Shown one piece after another: positions 15,925 to 24,636 of a stretch of 50,676 bases of DNA (position 1 is its first letter; every line of letters starts with the position of its first letter). Under the pieces are notes generated by a model. It searched no databases, was not told the DNA's origin, and saw only the letters and a list, made by a program, of their open reading frames with translations. This stretch comes from SIG565 sp045647785 (lineage in GTDB: Bacteria > Bacillota > Clostridia > Oscillospirales > Acutalibacteraceae). The translations under genes and the position numbers were made by a program. The stretch covers positions 1 to 50,676 of the forward strand of contig JAZRMU010000007.1 in the NCBI GenBank assembly GCA_045647785.1, in the 5' to 3' direction.

Positions 15925-18225
15925 TCAGTTAGCCGTGTTTTGGCTTATATAATAAACATAAGGGTTTTCAAGTTTATGCAATTGATACCAAATTGCGGGG
16001 AATTTCGGTGCGGTATTAACAGAGAAGGTGTAGGGCGATGCCGCATCGGTTTCAAGCTTTCTTGCAATAACAACAAGCTTTGAGGAAGAAAAATCATCGG
16101 TATCGGTAACTAAAGTCAGCAATGAATTATGTGAGCCAACCGAAATGGTGCAGTCGTAAATACTGCGAACTTTAGCCTCGCTTATCCATAAATTAAACTC
16201 AATCTCAGTTTCGAATTCGGATTTAGTGAAATCGAAATAGTTGCCACTGGTGTCATGTGCGGGATTATCGGTTGCTATCATTACAGAAAACACTTGATAA
16301 TAGCTTATATCATAGGGGGTAGCAAAGGTTATAATTTGAGCCTCGCTAGCGAAATTATGGTTTTTGTATTTAATAAGATCCGCAAACAGCGAGCCGTCAT
16401 TTGCATTATTACCGTAAATCACGACATTTTTGGGCAGAGCCTTGGTGTCGGTTGGGAACGCATAATAAAGGCTTCCATAATCGATTTGTGCACCCTTGTG
16501 ATTATGGGTGCTGTAAAAATCGTTTTCTGTGTAGCTGCAAACAGGGTTGTTGATGTTGCTGTTTGGGACGCTAATCCAACCGTCGATTTGCTCATTGGTT
16601 TTTTGAATGTTTTTAAAATCCACGAGCATTCCGTCGGTATCCTTAATTTCAACACCGGACCATAACGGTCTTATTTCCTCTATGGCCTTGCGGTTGTTGG
16701 TGATTTGAACAAAAACATTCACCGACATTATTGAAACCAAAGCCATAGCCGATACCAGAATCAAAACGCCGATTTTATAGAAGTATTCTAAAACAAAGCC
16801 TTTGATATCAGTTGTAGTAAACATTCTATCGCGAAGATTTTTAAAATATGACTTGATATCGGGAATTTCGAATTTAGGCTTTGCTCTATGCTCCTTAATA
16901 ACCTTCTTGCGAAGCTCTTCAAGCGGTGTGCTTGAGGTGCCAAAGCTGCCAAAGGCATTGAAATCGAAGTCCTCGGCAGGCTCGGTAGTGTCTATTTCCT
17001 CGGCAGCCTTTTCTTGCTTTAAATATTCGCCAAGGTCTTCCTTCATAAACAAAAGGCTTGAGTTTATGAAATGAGGCTGCTCGTATAGAACCTTCAAGGT
17101 GTTGATGTCGGTCGAGCCATCGGGTAATACGCGCGGATAGCATTCAGCGTAGCGGCGAATCAGATCAAATGCAGCAAAGCAGGCGGCATCCCGCACCTCG
17201 CTTCTAGTCGATATGGGAGATAGCTTGAGCCCCCGCACCCAGAAGTGCTCACCTGCACAAAGTGCTATAAAAACTGTGCCAACCGGATGACCCTCGCTAG
17301 AGCTGGGACCAGCAACGCCCGTTATACCAATTCCTATATCGGCGCTGCCAAGCCGTTTAGCACCGAGCGCCATATAAGCGGCGGTTTGACGGCTTATAGC
17401 GCCGTAATTTTCTAATATTTCCTTCGGCACGGAAAGAGCGTGCCGTTTAATTCGGTTTGAATACGACGCGATTCCTATTTCAAATATGCTTGAGGAGTTT
17501 GGCACGGCAGTTATCATTTTGGAAATCTGACCGCCCGTGCAGGACTCGGCAGTTGCAATTTTGAGGCTTTTGTTAATAAGCAGGTTAACTGCAGCTTGCT
17601 CAATATGAGGTGTGTCGGTAGAGAAAACATCATCTCCCAAAAGCAACGCGATTTTTTCTGTTGCGCTATCAAGTGCCTCTTGTGCTTTTTCCTCGGTATT
17701 ACCAAATGCAGTAATGCTGATTTCGGTGAAAAGCTTGTGGCATTTAACGATAACTGTGGGGTTTTCTGTGTTTTCAAATTCGGAAATTGTCTGTTTGATG
17801 TTTTGCTCATCGGTAGATGCCACATAGACAGTTTTGCTAATAAAATGCTCAAAGCCGTAATTGATGTTTATAGGGCTGAAATTCTGCTCTATAAATATGC
17901 GGGCAGCATTTGTGCTTTTAGGCAACACAGCTATTGTTGTAGCTTTCGGCTTTGCAACACAGCCCATAAATTCACCGTCGGGCGAAAAAATCTCCTCGTT
18001 TGAAAAATATCTATCGCAAAGGGCGGTAAATTCGTCAGAATCCGAAAACTCGCCGCTAATTATTAAGTGGTCATATTTCCAAAGCTCGCGCTTAACAGAT
18101 TTCAGCAGTTCCTCTGGCAAAACCGAACGTACCGTTAAATCCCCTGATAAGGAATTTAACAGCAGAGATAAAATTTCGGTATTAGAGTTAGCAGATAAAC
18201 TGTTTGTTATAAAAACGCTTTTCAA
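15925..18225 (-). CDS. CinA-family protein fused to a membrane helix and a catalytically altered class B sortase-like domain
   Basis: A 766-aa multidomain protein. Residues 1-130 look like a degenerate CinA MoCF domain (YDHLIISGEFSDSDEFT replaces the usual GGLGPT region). Residues 130-205 match the CinA KH-like linker. Residues 210-365 are the nicotinamide-nucleotide amidase (PncC) domain: AESCTGG at 226-232, YSNRIKRHALSVP, GAISRQTAAYMA and ITGVAGPSS. An acidic linker leads to one membrane helix (about 485-507). Residues 515-740 have class B sortase features (IDGWISVPNSNINNPV, KNVVIYGNNANDGSLFADL, LLTLVTDTDDF, KLVVIARKL). The catalytic His, Cys and Arg positions read Asn606, Asp708 and Lys716, so transpeptidation is not expected. 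The TTG start has AGGAG 7 bases upstream. The reading frame is intact, arguing against a pseudogene. Ordinary CinA ends near residue 410. Confidence 0.85.
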   Translation of the reverse strand: MKSVFITNSLSANSNTEILSLLLNSLSGDLTVRSVLPEELLKSVKRELWKYDHLIISGEFSDSDEFTALCDRYFSNEEIFSPDGEFMGCVAKPKATTIAVLPKSTNAARIFIEQNFSPININYGFEHFISKTVYVASTDEQNIKQTISEFENTENPTVIVKCHKLFTEISITAFGNTEEKAQEALDSATEKIALLLGDDVFSTDTPHIEQAAVNLLINKSLKIATAESCTGGQISKMITAVPNSSSIFEIGIASYSNRIKRHALSVPKEILENYGAISRQTAAYMALGAKRLGSADIGIGITGVAGPSSSEGHPVGTVFIALCAGEHFWVRGLKLSPISTRSEVRDAACFAAFDLIRRYAECYPRVLPDGSTDINTLKVLYEQPHFINSSLLFMKEDLGEYLKQEKAAEEIDTTEPAEDFDFNAFGSFGTSSTPLEELRKKVIKEHRAKPKFEIPDIKSYFKNLRDRMFTTTDIKGFVLEYFYKIGVLILVSAMALVSIMSVNVFVQITNNRKAIEEIRPLWSGVEIKDTDGMLVDFKNIQKTNEQIDGWISVPNSNINNPVCSYTENDFYSTHNHKGAQIDYGSLYYAFPTDTKALPKNVVIYGNNANDGSLFADLIKYKNHNFASEAQIITFATPYDISYYQVFSVMIATDNPAHDTSGNYFDFTKSEFETEIEFNLWISEAKVRSIYDCTISVGSHNSLLTLVTDTDDFSSSKLVVIARKLETDAASPYTFSVNTAPKFPAIWYQLHKLENPYVYYISQNTAN

Positions 18226-18229
18226 AAAA

Positions 18230-19405
18230 TCACTCCTGACCGATATAGGTGAACTCTGTACCTTCTACGGCTTTGTTAACTAAATTTTCAATATCAAGAT
18301 CGCGTTCAGCCTCAATGCACTGCTCAATAGTTGGGCGTGTTTTTGGGTGGCGTGGGGTGAATACGGTGCAACAATCCTCATAGGGTTGGATGGAAATCTC
18401 GAATGTATCAATCTTTCTTGAGATTTCAACAATCTCTTCCTTGTCCATACCTATAAGCGGACGGAGCGTCGGCATATTGCAAACCGCATCGGTAACTCCG
18501 AGGGCAGGAAGGGTCTGACTTGCTACCTGACCGAGACTTTCTCCGGTTATAAGTGCCAAGCAGTTTCTTTCTCTTGCCAAACGCTCGGATATGCGCATCA
18601 TCATACGGCGCATAATTAATGTGAAATAATCTTCAGGGCATTTTTCGGCAATTTCTTGTTGAATTTCGGTAAAAGGAACAACACCCAGACGAATAATGCC
18701 GCTATAAAGTGATACCTTTTCAAGCAAATTTCTAACCTTTTGCTCGGCGCGCGGGCTGGTGTAGGGTGGGCTTGCAAAATGTATTGCATTTAGTTCAAGT
18801 CCACGCTTTGCCATCATCCAAGCAGCGACAGGACTATCAATTCCACCCGAAATTAAAATAGCTGCTCTGCCGGCAGTGCCAACGGGCAAGCCGCCTGCGC
18901 CTACTATTTGCCCTGCACGGATATATGCATTAAAATCGCGGATTTCAACATAAACGGTAACCTCCGGATTATGTACATCAACCTTCAGGTGGTGGAAGTG
19001 TTTTAATATATGTCCGCCGACCTCCATGCAAATTTCGGGAGATTTAAGCGGAAATTTTTTATCCGAACGCTTTGCTTCAACCTTAAAGGTTCTAGCACCG
19101 CGCAGCTGCTCGGAGAGATAGGGGATAGCATTATCCAAAATGCTCTGCATATCCTTCTCACAAACACAGGCTTTGGAAAAGGCGGCAATACCGAAGACCT
19201 TGCGGATTTTATCCAGTGCCTCGTCCATTGGGAAATCGTCATCAGTAGGCTCAATATAAATAGTGGATTGTGCCTTCTTGATAGTAACCTTGCCAAGAGG
19301 GGAAATGCTTTTCTTAATGTTTCTTATCAGTATATCCTCAAAATTATTGCGGTTTAGTCCTTTGAGCACTAATTCGCCGTTTTTAATCAAAATAATTTCC
19401 TTCAT
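18230..19405 (-). CDS. thiI: tRNA 4-thiouridine synthetase ThiI, rhodanese-less form
   Basis: Adenylates tRNA U8 and inserts sulfur to make 4-thiouridine; it can also feed thiamine thiazole synthesis. At 391 aa it has the ferredoxin-like and THUMP RNA-binding regions (about residues 5-165) and the PP-loop pyrophosphatase SGGIDSPVAAWMMAKRG near residue 184, but no C-terminal rhodanese domain, as is common in Firmicutes. I start at the ATG at 19405 (M-K-E-I-I-L-I-K), preceded by AAAGG and 1 base after the desulfurase stop; the open frame extends further upstream inside that gene. Pairing with a dedicated NifS-like desulfurase is the arrangement that replaces the rhodanese in Bacillus. Confidence 0.95.
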   Translation of the reverse strand: MKEIILIKNGELVLKGLNRNNFEDILIRNIKKSISPLGKVTIKKAQSTIYIEPTDDDFPMDEALDKIRKVFGIAAFSKACVCEKDMQSILDNAIPYLSEQLRGARTFKVEAKRSDKKFPLKSPEICMEVGGHILKHFHHLKVDVHNPEVTVYVEIRDFNAYIRAGQIVGAGGLPVGTAGRAAILISGGIDSPVAAWMMAKRGLELNAIHFASPPYTSPRAEQKVRNLLEKVSLYSGIIRLGVVPFTEIQQEIAEKCPEDYFTLIMRRMMMRISERLARERNCLALITGESLGQVASQTLPALGVTDAVCNMPTLRPLIGMDKEEIVEISRKIDTFEISIQPYEDCCTVFTPRHPKTRPTIEQCIEAERDLDIENLVNKAVEGTEFTYIGQE

Positions 19406-19406
19406 T

Positions 19407-20546
19407 TTAATATGCCTTTCTGATAAATCTGCAAGCCTCGGTGATAGACGAGCACAGCGCATCGATATCACCTGTTGTGTTAAATCTGCTGAAGCTGATG
19501 CGAAGAGAACAATCAATGTCCTTATCGGTAAGCCCCACACTTTTAAGCACATAACTTTTTTTGCCTTTAGCGCAGGCGCTTCCGCTTGAAACGAAAATTC
19601 CCTTGCTATCTAAAAAATGCAGCAGCGTTTCCGATTTATATCCGCTTACTGTTATATTTAATATGTACGGCAGCGCATTTTCGCCGCTGTTTATTTTTAC
19701 AAGTCCTGTAGCTAAAAGGGCTTCCTTTGCATAATTACGGAGCTTTTGAATTTTATCATAGCTTTCTTTAATGTCGGGTAGCTCCTCCATTGCGCCCAGA
19801 AGACCGGCAATAGCGGGCAACGGGTGTGTGCCCGAGCGAACCCCGCCTTCCTGACCACCGCCGAAAATAGGGGAGGCAAGACTTGCGGAACGCTTTTTAT
19901 ATAAGAAACCGCCGCCTTTAGGACCGTGTATTTTATGTGCGCTCACACTTAAAAGGTCAATGCCTAATTTCTTTACATTTATAGGCAGCTTGCCGAAAGC
20001 CTGCACTGCATCGCAGTGGATGAGCGCGGGTGCGCCCGCCGCCTTTACAGCCTCTGCTGCGCAGGCTATAGGCTCTATAGAACCCAGTTCATTATTAACA
20101 AGCATAATGCTAACAAGAATTGTTTTATCGTTAACGGCGGAAAATATATCTTCCTTAGAAATAACACCGTTTTTATCGGGCTTTAAATAAATGACCTCAA
20201 ATCCCATTTCGGATAAGCGGTTAACCGTTTCCATAACCGAGGGGTGCTCAATTTCGGTAGTAACAATTCGGTTGCCGCGTCGCTTCTGGCGCTCGCACGC
20301 ACCGAGTATAGCGATATTATTGGCTTCAGTACCTCCAGAGGTGAAGAAAATTTCGTTTTCCTCTGCACCTATTAGCTGTGCCGCCTTTTTGCGGGCGCTG
20401 TTCAGCAGCTGCTCTGCCAAGATGCCTGCACTGTGTAGCGATGAGGGGTTGCCCCAGTTTTCCGATAAAGCGGAATTTACATATTTAATTGCAGTGTCGC
20501 AGGGCGCGGTCGTAGCGCTGTTGTCTAAATATATTGCCGAATTCAA
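19407..20546 (-). CDS. cysteine desulfurase, NifS/IscS family
   Basis: A PLP enzyme converting cysteine to alanine and persulfide sulfur, here presumably for ThiI immediately downstream (1-base gap). It opens YLDNSATTAPC. The PLP lysine is in SAHKIHGPKGGGFLY near residue 205, and the persulfide-carrying cysteine in SSGSACAKGKKSYVL near residue 324. The length (379 aa) is typical. The start is TTG with an AGGGGGATAA site. It heads a four-gene minus-strand unit: desulfurase, thiI, CinA-sortase-like and the MoCF-like membrane protein. By context it is the NifZ-type partner of ThiI rather than the Isc/Suf enzyme. Confidence 0.93.
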   Translation of the reverse strand: MNSAIYLDNSATTAPCDTAIKYVNSALSENWGNPSSLHSAGILAEQLLNSARKKAAQLIGAEENEIFFTSGGTEANNIAILGACERQKRRGNRIVTTEIEHPSVMETVNRLSEMGFEVIYLKPDKNGVISKEDIFSAVNDKTILVSIMLVNNELGSIEPIACAAEAVKAAGAPALIHCDAVQAFGKLPINVKKLGIDLLSVSAHKIHGPKGGGFLYKKRSASLASPIFGGGQEGGVRSGTHPLPAIAGLLGAMEELPDIKESYDKIQKLRNYAKEALLATGLVKINSGENALPYILNITVSGYKSETLLHFLDSKGIFVSSGSACAKGKKSYVLKSVGLTDKDIDCSLRISFSRFNTTGDIDALCSSITEACRFIRKAY

Positions 20547-20572
20547 AGCTTATCCCCCTATTCTATCAATCT

Positions 20573-20601
20573 ATTATACTATATATTGTCGGTTAACACA
20601 A
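20573..20601 (-). promoter_or_regulatory. promoter of the desulfurase-thiI-CinA operon
   Basis: On the minus strand TTGTGT, 17 bp and TATAAT, about 27 bases upstream of the TTG start. The -10 is perfect and the -35 is weak. Confidence 0.6.
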
Positions 20602-20675
20602 CATTAATTTTATATATTTCTAAATTATATATAGGAAGTTTTTGGGTAACATAGGGGATGAGAGGCTGTGATAAT

Positions 20676-22004
20676 ATGAAAAAAAGAACATTGGTAAAAA
20701 TTATTTCCTATTTACTTGCGATTTTATTAGTGGTTTCGGTGCTTTGCATTAAATACTATAAGCACTCGCAGCGCTTTAAAACCGAAATTCGCTATACCTA
20801 TTCGCGGTCTATAGAGGAGTTGAATTCAAGCCTTAATAAAATATCGGTAGCACTGGGTAAGATGCCTTATGTATGGAATCCTGCGCAGTTGTCCCAAATA
20901 GCAACCGATATTTATACCGAATCTAAAATCGCCAAGCAGGCATTTGCGCAGCTACCAACAGGCGAAGCGTCCTATGATAATGTGAATAAGTTTCTTTCGC
21001 AAGTAGGAAATTTCACGGTATATTTGGCACAAAAGGCTATTGACGGCGGCGAAATCAACGAAACCGAAAAAAATAATATTGAAACGCTAACATCTATGGC
21101 GCAGGGGCTGTCTGCCGGCTTCGCTGAAATGCAGGTTGAGATTGACACAACAGGATATTGGTCAGATGCTATTACAGGCAGCATAGAGCAAACAATAGGG
21201 GACAATGCCTTTACAGAGTCGCTTAATATATTAGAGGATTCGATAATTGATTATCCAACCCTTTTGTATGACGGACCATATTCGGATTATGTATCGGTTA
21301 ATAATGCATATTTAATAGAGAACGCCGAAGCGGTGGATGAACAGACCGCTAAAACCGTGGCAGCGAATGCGCTCGGCATATCGGCTGAAGAAATAATGCT
21401 CGATAATTATGACAGCGGTAAAATTCCCGCATTTAATTTTGTATACGGTGAGGGTGCAGCGACGGTTAGCATAAACGGTGGCTATTTAATCAGCTTCCGC
21501 AAGTATAATGTCGGCGAGCAGGCAAAGCTATCGTATAATCAAGCAAAGAAAAAGGCAGAGGAGTTTATAGGAAAAACCTTTGGAGAAAGCTTTTTAGCCA
21601 ATTACTATTTCACCGACAACGGAGTTTGTGTCGTTAACTTTGCACTGGTGTCTGGTGGTGTTATTTGCTATACAGACCTTGTAAAAGTAGGAGTGGATAT
21701 GTCAAACGGAGATGTGGTATTTTTTGACGCGAGAGGCTATATAACTAATAATAAGCCCCGAGAAATGAAAACACCTAAATTTACAGTGGAAGAGGCGCAA
21801 AATGTCCTTAAGGATAATTTGAACATTAAAAGCAAGGCGCTTTGTTTAATACCAACCGAGGGTGGCTACGAAAAGCTTTGTTATGAGTTTTTATGTAAAA
21901 CGAAGGAAAATCGCGAAATTCTTGTGTATATTGGTGCAGAAACGCTGCGTCAAGAGGATGTTTTTTTGGTTTTTCAGACGAATGGCGGAACTCTTACAAA
22001 ATAA
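20676..22004 (+). CDS. ypeB: germination protein YpeB
   Basis: A 442-aa sporulation/germination protein. In Bacillus, YpeB stabilises and localises the cortex-lytic enzyme SleB in the dormant spore. One N-terminal membrane helix (about residues 8-26, SYLLAILLVVSVLCIKYY) is followed by a long helical domain with YSRSIEELNSSLNKISVALG and QVGNFTVYLAQKAI. PepSY-type modules fill the C-terminal half (about 220-440). No sleB is adjacent; in many species the two are neighbours. I chose the ATG at 20676 (M-K-K-R-T-L-V-K); an in-frame ATG at 20658 is possible. Confidence 0.88.
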   Translation: MKKRTLVKIISYLLAILLVVSVLCIKYYKHSQRFKTEIRYTYSRSIEELNSSLNKISVALGKMPYVWNPAQLSQIATDIYTESKIAKQAFAQLPTGEASYDNVNKFLSQVGNFTVYLAQKAIDGGEINETEKNNIETLTSMAQGLSAGFAEMQVEIDTTGYWSDAITGSIEQTIGDNAFTESLNILEDSIIDYPTLLYDGPYSDYVSVNNAYLIENAEAVDEQTAKTVAANALGISAEEIMLDNYDSGKIPAFNFVYGEGAATVSINGGYLISFRKYNVGEQAKLSYNQAKKKAEEFIGKTFGESFLANYYFTDNGVCVVNFALVSGGVICYTDLVKVGVDMSNGDVVFFDARGYITNNKPREMKTPKFTVEEAQNVLKDNLNIKSKALCLIPTEGGYEKLCYEFLCKTKENREILVYIGAETLRQEDVFLVFQTNGGTLTK

Positions 22005-22007
22005 TAC

Positions 22008-22036
22008 TTGATTTTTTTAAAAAAGTGTGGTATTAT
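22008..22036 (+). promoter_or_regulatory. rplS promoter
   Basis: TTGATT (22008-22013), 17 bp, TATTAT (22031-22036), with the same TGTGG extended -10 as the rpmE promoter. Confidence 0.82.
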
Positions 22037-22162
22037 ACTCTAGCATTTGATTTCACTTGGTCCTTACAAGTGGGTTTAATGCCGAAAAATTCGACATTGA
22101 AGCGGATGGTCCTCTGCGAATAATCGTAAGAACATCTGAAAAATCTTAAGGAGGAAAAAAGA
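22037..22162 (+). ncRNA. candidate L19 mRNA leader
   Basis: The transcript from the promoter at 22008-22036 would carry about 115 untranslated bases before rplS. It contains a hairpin CACTTG (22054-22059)/CAAGTG (22067-22072). A conserved L19 leader is known upstream of rplS in Firmicutes. I cannot verify the covariance model by eye, so the assignment rests on position and length. Confidence 0.4.
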
Positions 22163-22507
22163 ATGGATGCTTTAAAGAATTTAACTGCAGGAATGCTTAA
22201 AGAGGATGCTCCCGTAATTAAGATTGGTAGCACAGTTCGCGTTCATGTAAAAATTCGCGAAGGCGAGAGAGAAAGAATTCAGATTTTTGAGGGCACAGTT
22301 ATTGCACGCAACAACAGCGGCATTGCTGAAACCTTTACTGTAAGAAGACTTTCTTATGGTGTTGGCGTGGAAAGAGTTTTCCCCGTTCACTCTCCGAATG
22401 TAGCTAAAGTAGAGCTCGTGAGAAACGGTAAAATCCGCAGAGCAAAGCTTTATTATCTTCGCGACAGAGTTGGTAAGGCAGCAAAAGTTAAAGAGCTTAT
22501 CGGCTAA
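22163..22507 (+). CDS. rplS: 50S ribosomal protein L19
   Basis: A 114-aa large-subunit protein at the 30S-50S interface. The sequence is canonical (IKIGSTVRVHVKIREGERERIQIFEGTVIARN, then GVGVERVFPVHSPNVAKVELVRNGKIRRAKLYYLR). The ATG follows AAGGAGGAAAAAAG. It has its own promoter and a terminator directly after, then the lepB-rbgA-rnhB-yraN run, the usual Firmicutes order. Confidence 0.98.
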   Translation: MDALKNLTAGMLKEDAPVIKIGSTVRVHVKIREGERERIQIFEGTVIARNNSGIAETFTVRRLSYGVGVERVFPVHSPNVAKVELVRNGKIRRAKLYYLRDRVGKAAKVKELIG

Positions 22508-22513
22508 TGAACT

Positions 22514-22542
22514 AAAGGGGACTTTTAATGGTCCCCTTTTTT
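22514..22542 (+). terminator. terminator between rplS and lepB
   Basis: A 9-bp stem (AAAGGGGAC at 22514-22522, GTCCCCTTT at 22531-22539) with an 8-nt loop is followed by T residues. The T-tail is short, so partial read-through into lepB is likely. Confidence 0.75.
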
Positions 22543-22566
22543 GCTTTTTTGAAAGGTGGGTATTTA

Positions 22567-23178
22567 GTGGAAGATTTCTTTGAAAACAGCGAAAAACAGT
22601 TGGTAAAGTCCAAAACCTCAAAAGGGAAATTAGAGGTTTTTGATTGGCTTGAAATCATTGTTGCCAGCGTTATCATTGTAACTGTTTTGTTTACCTTTGT
22701 ATTCAAGGTTGTTACCATAAGCGGCAACTCGATGCTTAATACCCTGCATAGCGGCGAGCGCATAATTATTTCAAAATTGTTCTACACACCTGAACGCGGT
22801 GATATTGTAGTTATCTCGCGCAATACAGATAACAGCCCTGATTATTCAAGTAGAGAAACCTGTATTGTAAAGAGGATTATCGCAACCGAAGGTCAGGTTG
22901 TTGATATTGATTTTTCGCTAGGTATAGTTAGTGTAGACGGTGTTCCGCTCGACGAGCCTTATACCTACACTCCCACTAATACAAGGGGAGATGTTATATT
23001 CCCTGTAACCGTACCGGAGGGGCATGTCTTTGTTTTAGGCGATAATCGAAATGTTTCGGCAGATAGCCGTAAATCGACTCTTGGAAATAATGGCATGGTG
23101 GACGAAAGAAATATTTTAGGCAGAGCGCTGTTGCGATTCCTGCCGTTCAGCCGTTTTGGAGTGCTGGTAGATGAATAA
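22567..23178 (+). CDS. lepB: type I signal peptidase
   Basis: A membrane serine protease that removes signal peptides from exported proteins. One membrane helix (about residues 30-48, IIVASVIIVTVLFTFVFKV) precedes the catalytic Ser55 (SGNSMLNT) and Lys102 (CIVKRIIATEGQ); box E is GHVFVLGDNRNVSADSR. The start is GTG at 22567, supported by GAAAGGTGGG at 22551-22560. An in-frame ATG at 22528 lies inside the preceding terminator and is rejected. The end overlaps rbgA by 8 bases. Confidence 0.96.
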   Translation: MEDFFENSEKQLVKSKTSKGKLEVFDWLEIIVASVIIVTVLFTFVFKVVTISGNSMLNTLHSGERIIISKLFYTPERGDIVVISRNTDNSPDYSSRETCIVKRIIATEGQVVDIDFSLGIVSVDGVPLDEPYTYTPTNTRGDVIFPVTVPEGHVFVLGDNRNVSADSRKSTLGNNGMVDERNILGRALLRFLPFSRFGVLVDE

Positions 23179-24040
23179 TAAAAATTCTGAAAATTCGCAA
23201 TATATTCAATGGTTTCCCGGACATATGACTAAAACGCGTCGCAAAATCGCCGAGATTTTGCCGCTTATTGATGCTGTTGCCGAGGTTGTTGATGCGAGAA
23301 TCCCTATAAGCAGCAGTAACCCTGATTTGCTCGATATAATCGGAGATAAGCCGCGTATTGTTCTGCTTAATAAGTGTGATATGGCAGATCCCGCAATAAC
23401 AGAGGAATGGATCGCATATTATAAAACTCTAGGCTGTGCTGCCATTGGAATCGACTGTAAAAACGGCAGAGGAATTGATAAATTCAAGTCCGCCGTTAAG
23501 CAGAAGCTGTCCGCAAGGCTTGAGCAGTACCGCGCTAAAGGAATGGTCGGTAAACCGCTTCGCGTAATGGTTGTTGGTATACCAAATGTCGGTAAATCCT
23601 CGTTTATTAACCGCATAGCGGGCAACTCGCGCGCCAAGGTAGAAAACCGCCCTGGCGTTACAAGGGGTAATCAGTGGTTTACTATCGATAAGGAGCTGGA
23701 GCTCCTTGATACCCCCGGCGTTTTATGGCCTAAATTTGAGGATACAACGGTTGGCGAGCGCTTGGCTTTCACTGGTGCCGTTAAGGATAAGGTAGTTGAT
23801 GTTGAACTGCTTGCTATCCGTCTTATCGAAATATTGTCCGAGCAGTACCGTGAGTTATTAATCGGTCGCTATGGTGAGCTTAATTTTGATAATGAGCCGT
23901 ACGAAATTTTAACTCAAATCGGCAAGAAACGCGGTATGGTTATTCGCGGTGGCGAGGTTGATACCTTGCGCGCTGCTAATATGCTGCTTGAGGAGTTCAG
24001 AAACTGCAAAATAGGAAAAATCACTTTGGAGAGAGCATAA
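23171..24040 (+). CDS. rbgA: ribosome biogenesis GTPase RbgA (YlqF)
   Basis: A circularly permuted GTPase needed for late 50S subunit assembly. It begins with the YlqF motif QWFPGHMTKTRRKI; then the G motifs come in permuted order, G4 NKCD (LLNKCDMADP), G1 GIPNVGKSSFINR and G3 DTPGVLWP. A C-terminal helical RNA-binding region occupies about residues 205-289. At 289 aa it is full length. It overlaps lepB upstream and rnhB by 1 base downstream, so it is in one operon. Confidence 0.97.
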   Translation: MNNKNSENSQYIQWFPGHMTKTRRKIAEILPLIDAVAEVVDARIPISSSNPDLLDIIGDKPRIVLLNKCDMADPAITEEWIAYYKTLGCAAIGIDCKNGRGIDKFKSAVKQKLSARLEQYRAKGMVGKPLRVMVVGIPNVGKSSFINRIAGNSRAKVENRPGVTRGNQWFTIDKELELLDTPGVLWPKFEDTTVGERLAFTGAVKDKVVDVELLAIRLIEILSEQYRELLIGRYGELNFDNEPYEILTQIGKKRGMVIRGGEVDTLRAANMLLEEFRNCKIGKITLERA

Positions 24041-24636
24041 TGCCTGATTATACTATTGAAAAAGATATTGCTGCAAAGGGCTTTAGCGCCGTTTGCGGAG
24101 TTGATGAAGCGGGACGAGGACCGCTTGCAGGTCCTGTATGTGCTGCCGCAGTAATATTAAAGCCCGATACAGAAATCGAAGGGCTTAATGATTCCAAAAA
24201 ATTAAGCGAGAAAAAACGCGAGCAATTATTTAGCGTTATAACCGAAAAGGCGGTAGCGTATTCGGTTGCCTTTGCATCCGTAGAGGAGATTGAGGAACTT
24301 AATATCCTTGGCGCTACATTTTTGGCAATGCGCCGCGCCGTTGAGCAGCTGCCTAAGTCTGCCGATTTCGCGATTATCGACGGCAATCGCGATCCCAAGC
24401 TTGCTATTCCCGCTATGACTGTTATAAAGGGCGACTCTAAATCAATGTCGGTCGCAGCCGCTTCCATTCTTGCAAAGGTAACAAGGGACAGGCTGCTGCT
24501 TGAATACGATAAAAAGTATCCCGAATATGGCTTCGCCGCGCATAAAGGCTATGGAACAAAGGCTCATTATGAGGCGATTGCGGAACACGGCATAACCGAA
24601 ATTCACCGCAAATCATTTCTTAAGAATGTGCTATGA
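24040..24636 (+). CDS. rnhB: ribonuclease HII
   Basis: Removes RNA from RNA-DNA hybrids, including single misincorporated ribonucleotides. The signature is GVDEAGRGPLAGPV (Asp and Glu metal ligands near residues 21-22), with IIDGNRDP and KGDSKSMSVAAASILAKVTRD further along. The length of 198 aa is typical. The start overlaps the rbgA stop (TAATG) and the end overlaps yraN (ATGA). Confidence 0.97.
   Translation: MPDYTIEKDIAAKGFSAVCGVDEAGRGPLAGPVCAAAVILKPDTEIEGLNDSKKLSEKKREQLFSVITEKAVAYSVAFASVEEIEELNILGATFLAMRRAVEQLPKSADFAIIDGNRDPKLAIPAMTVIKGDSKSMSVAAASILAKVTRDRLLLEYDKKYPEYGFAAHKGYGTKAHYEAIAEHGITEIHRKSFLKNVL

Noticed and set aside
15925..18225. The CinA-sortase-like gene as a pseudogene or assembly chimera.
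   Set aside because: The frame is open over 766 codons with uniform codon use. The join falls in an acidic linker before a membrane helix, and the fold motifs are kept despite loss of catalytic residues.
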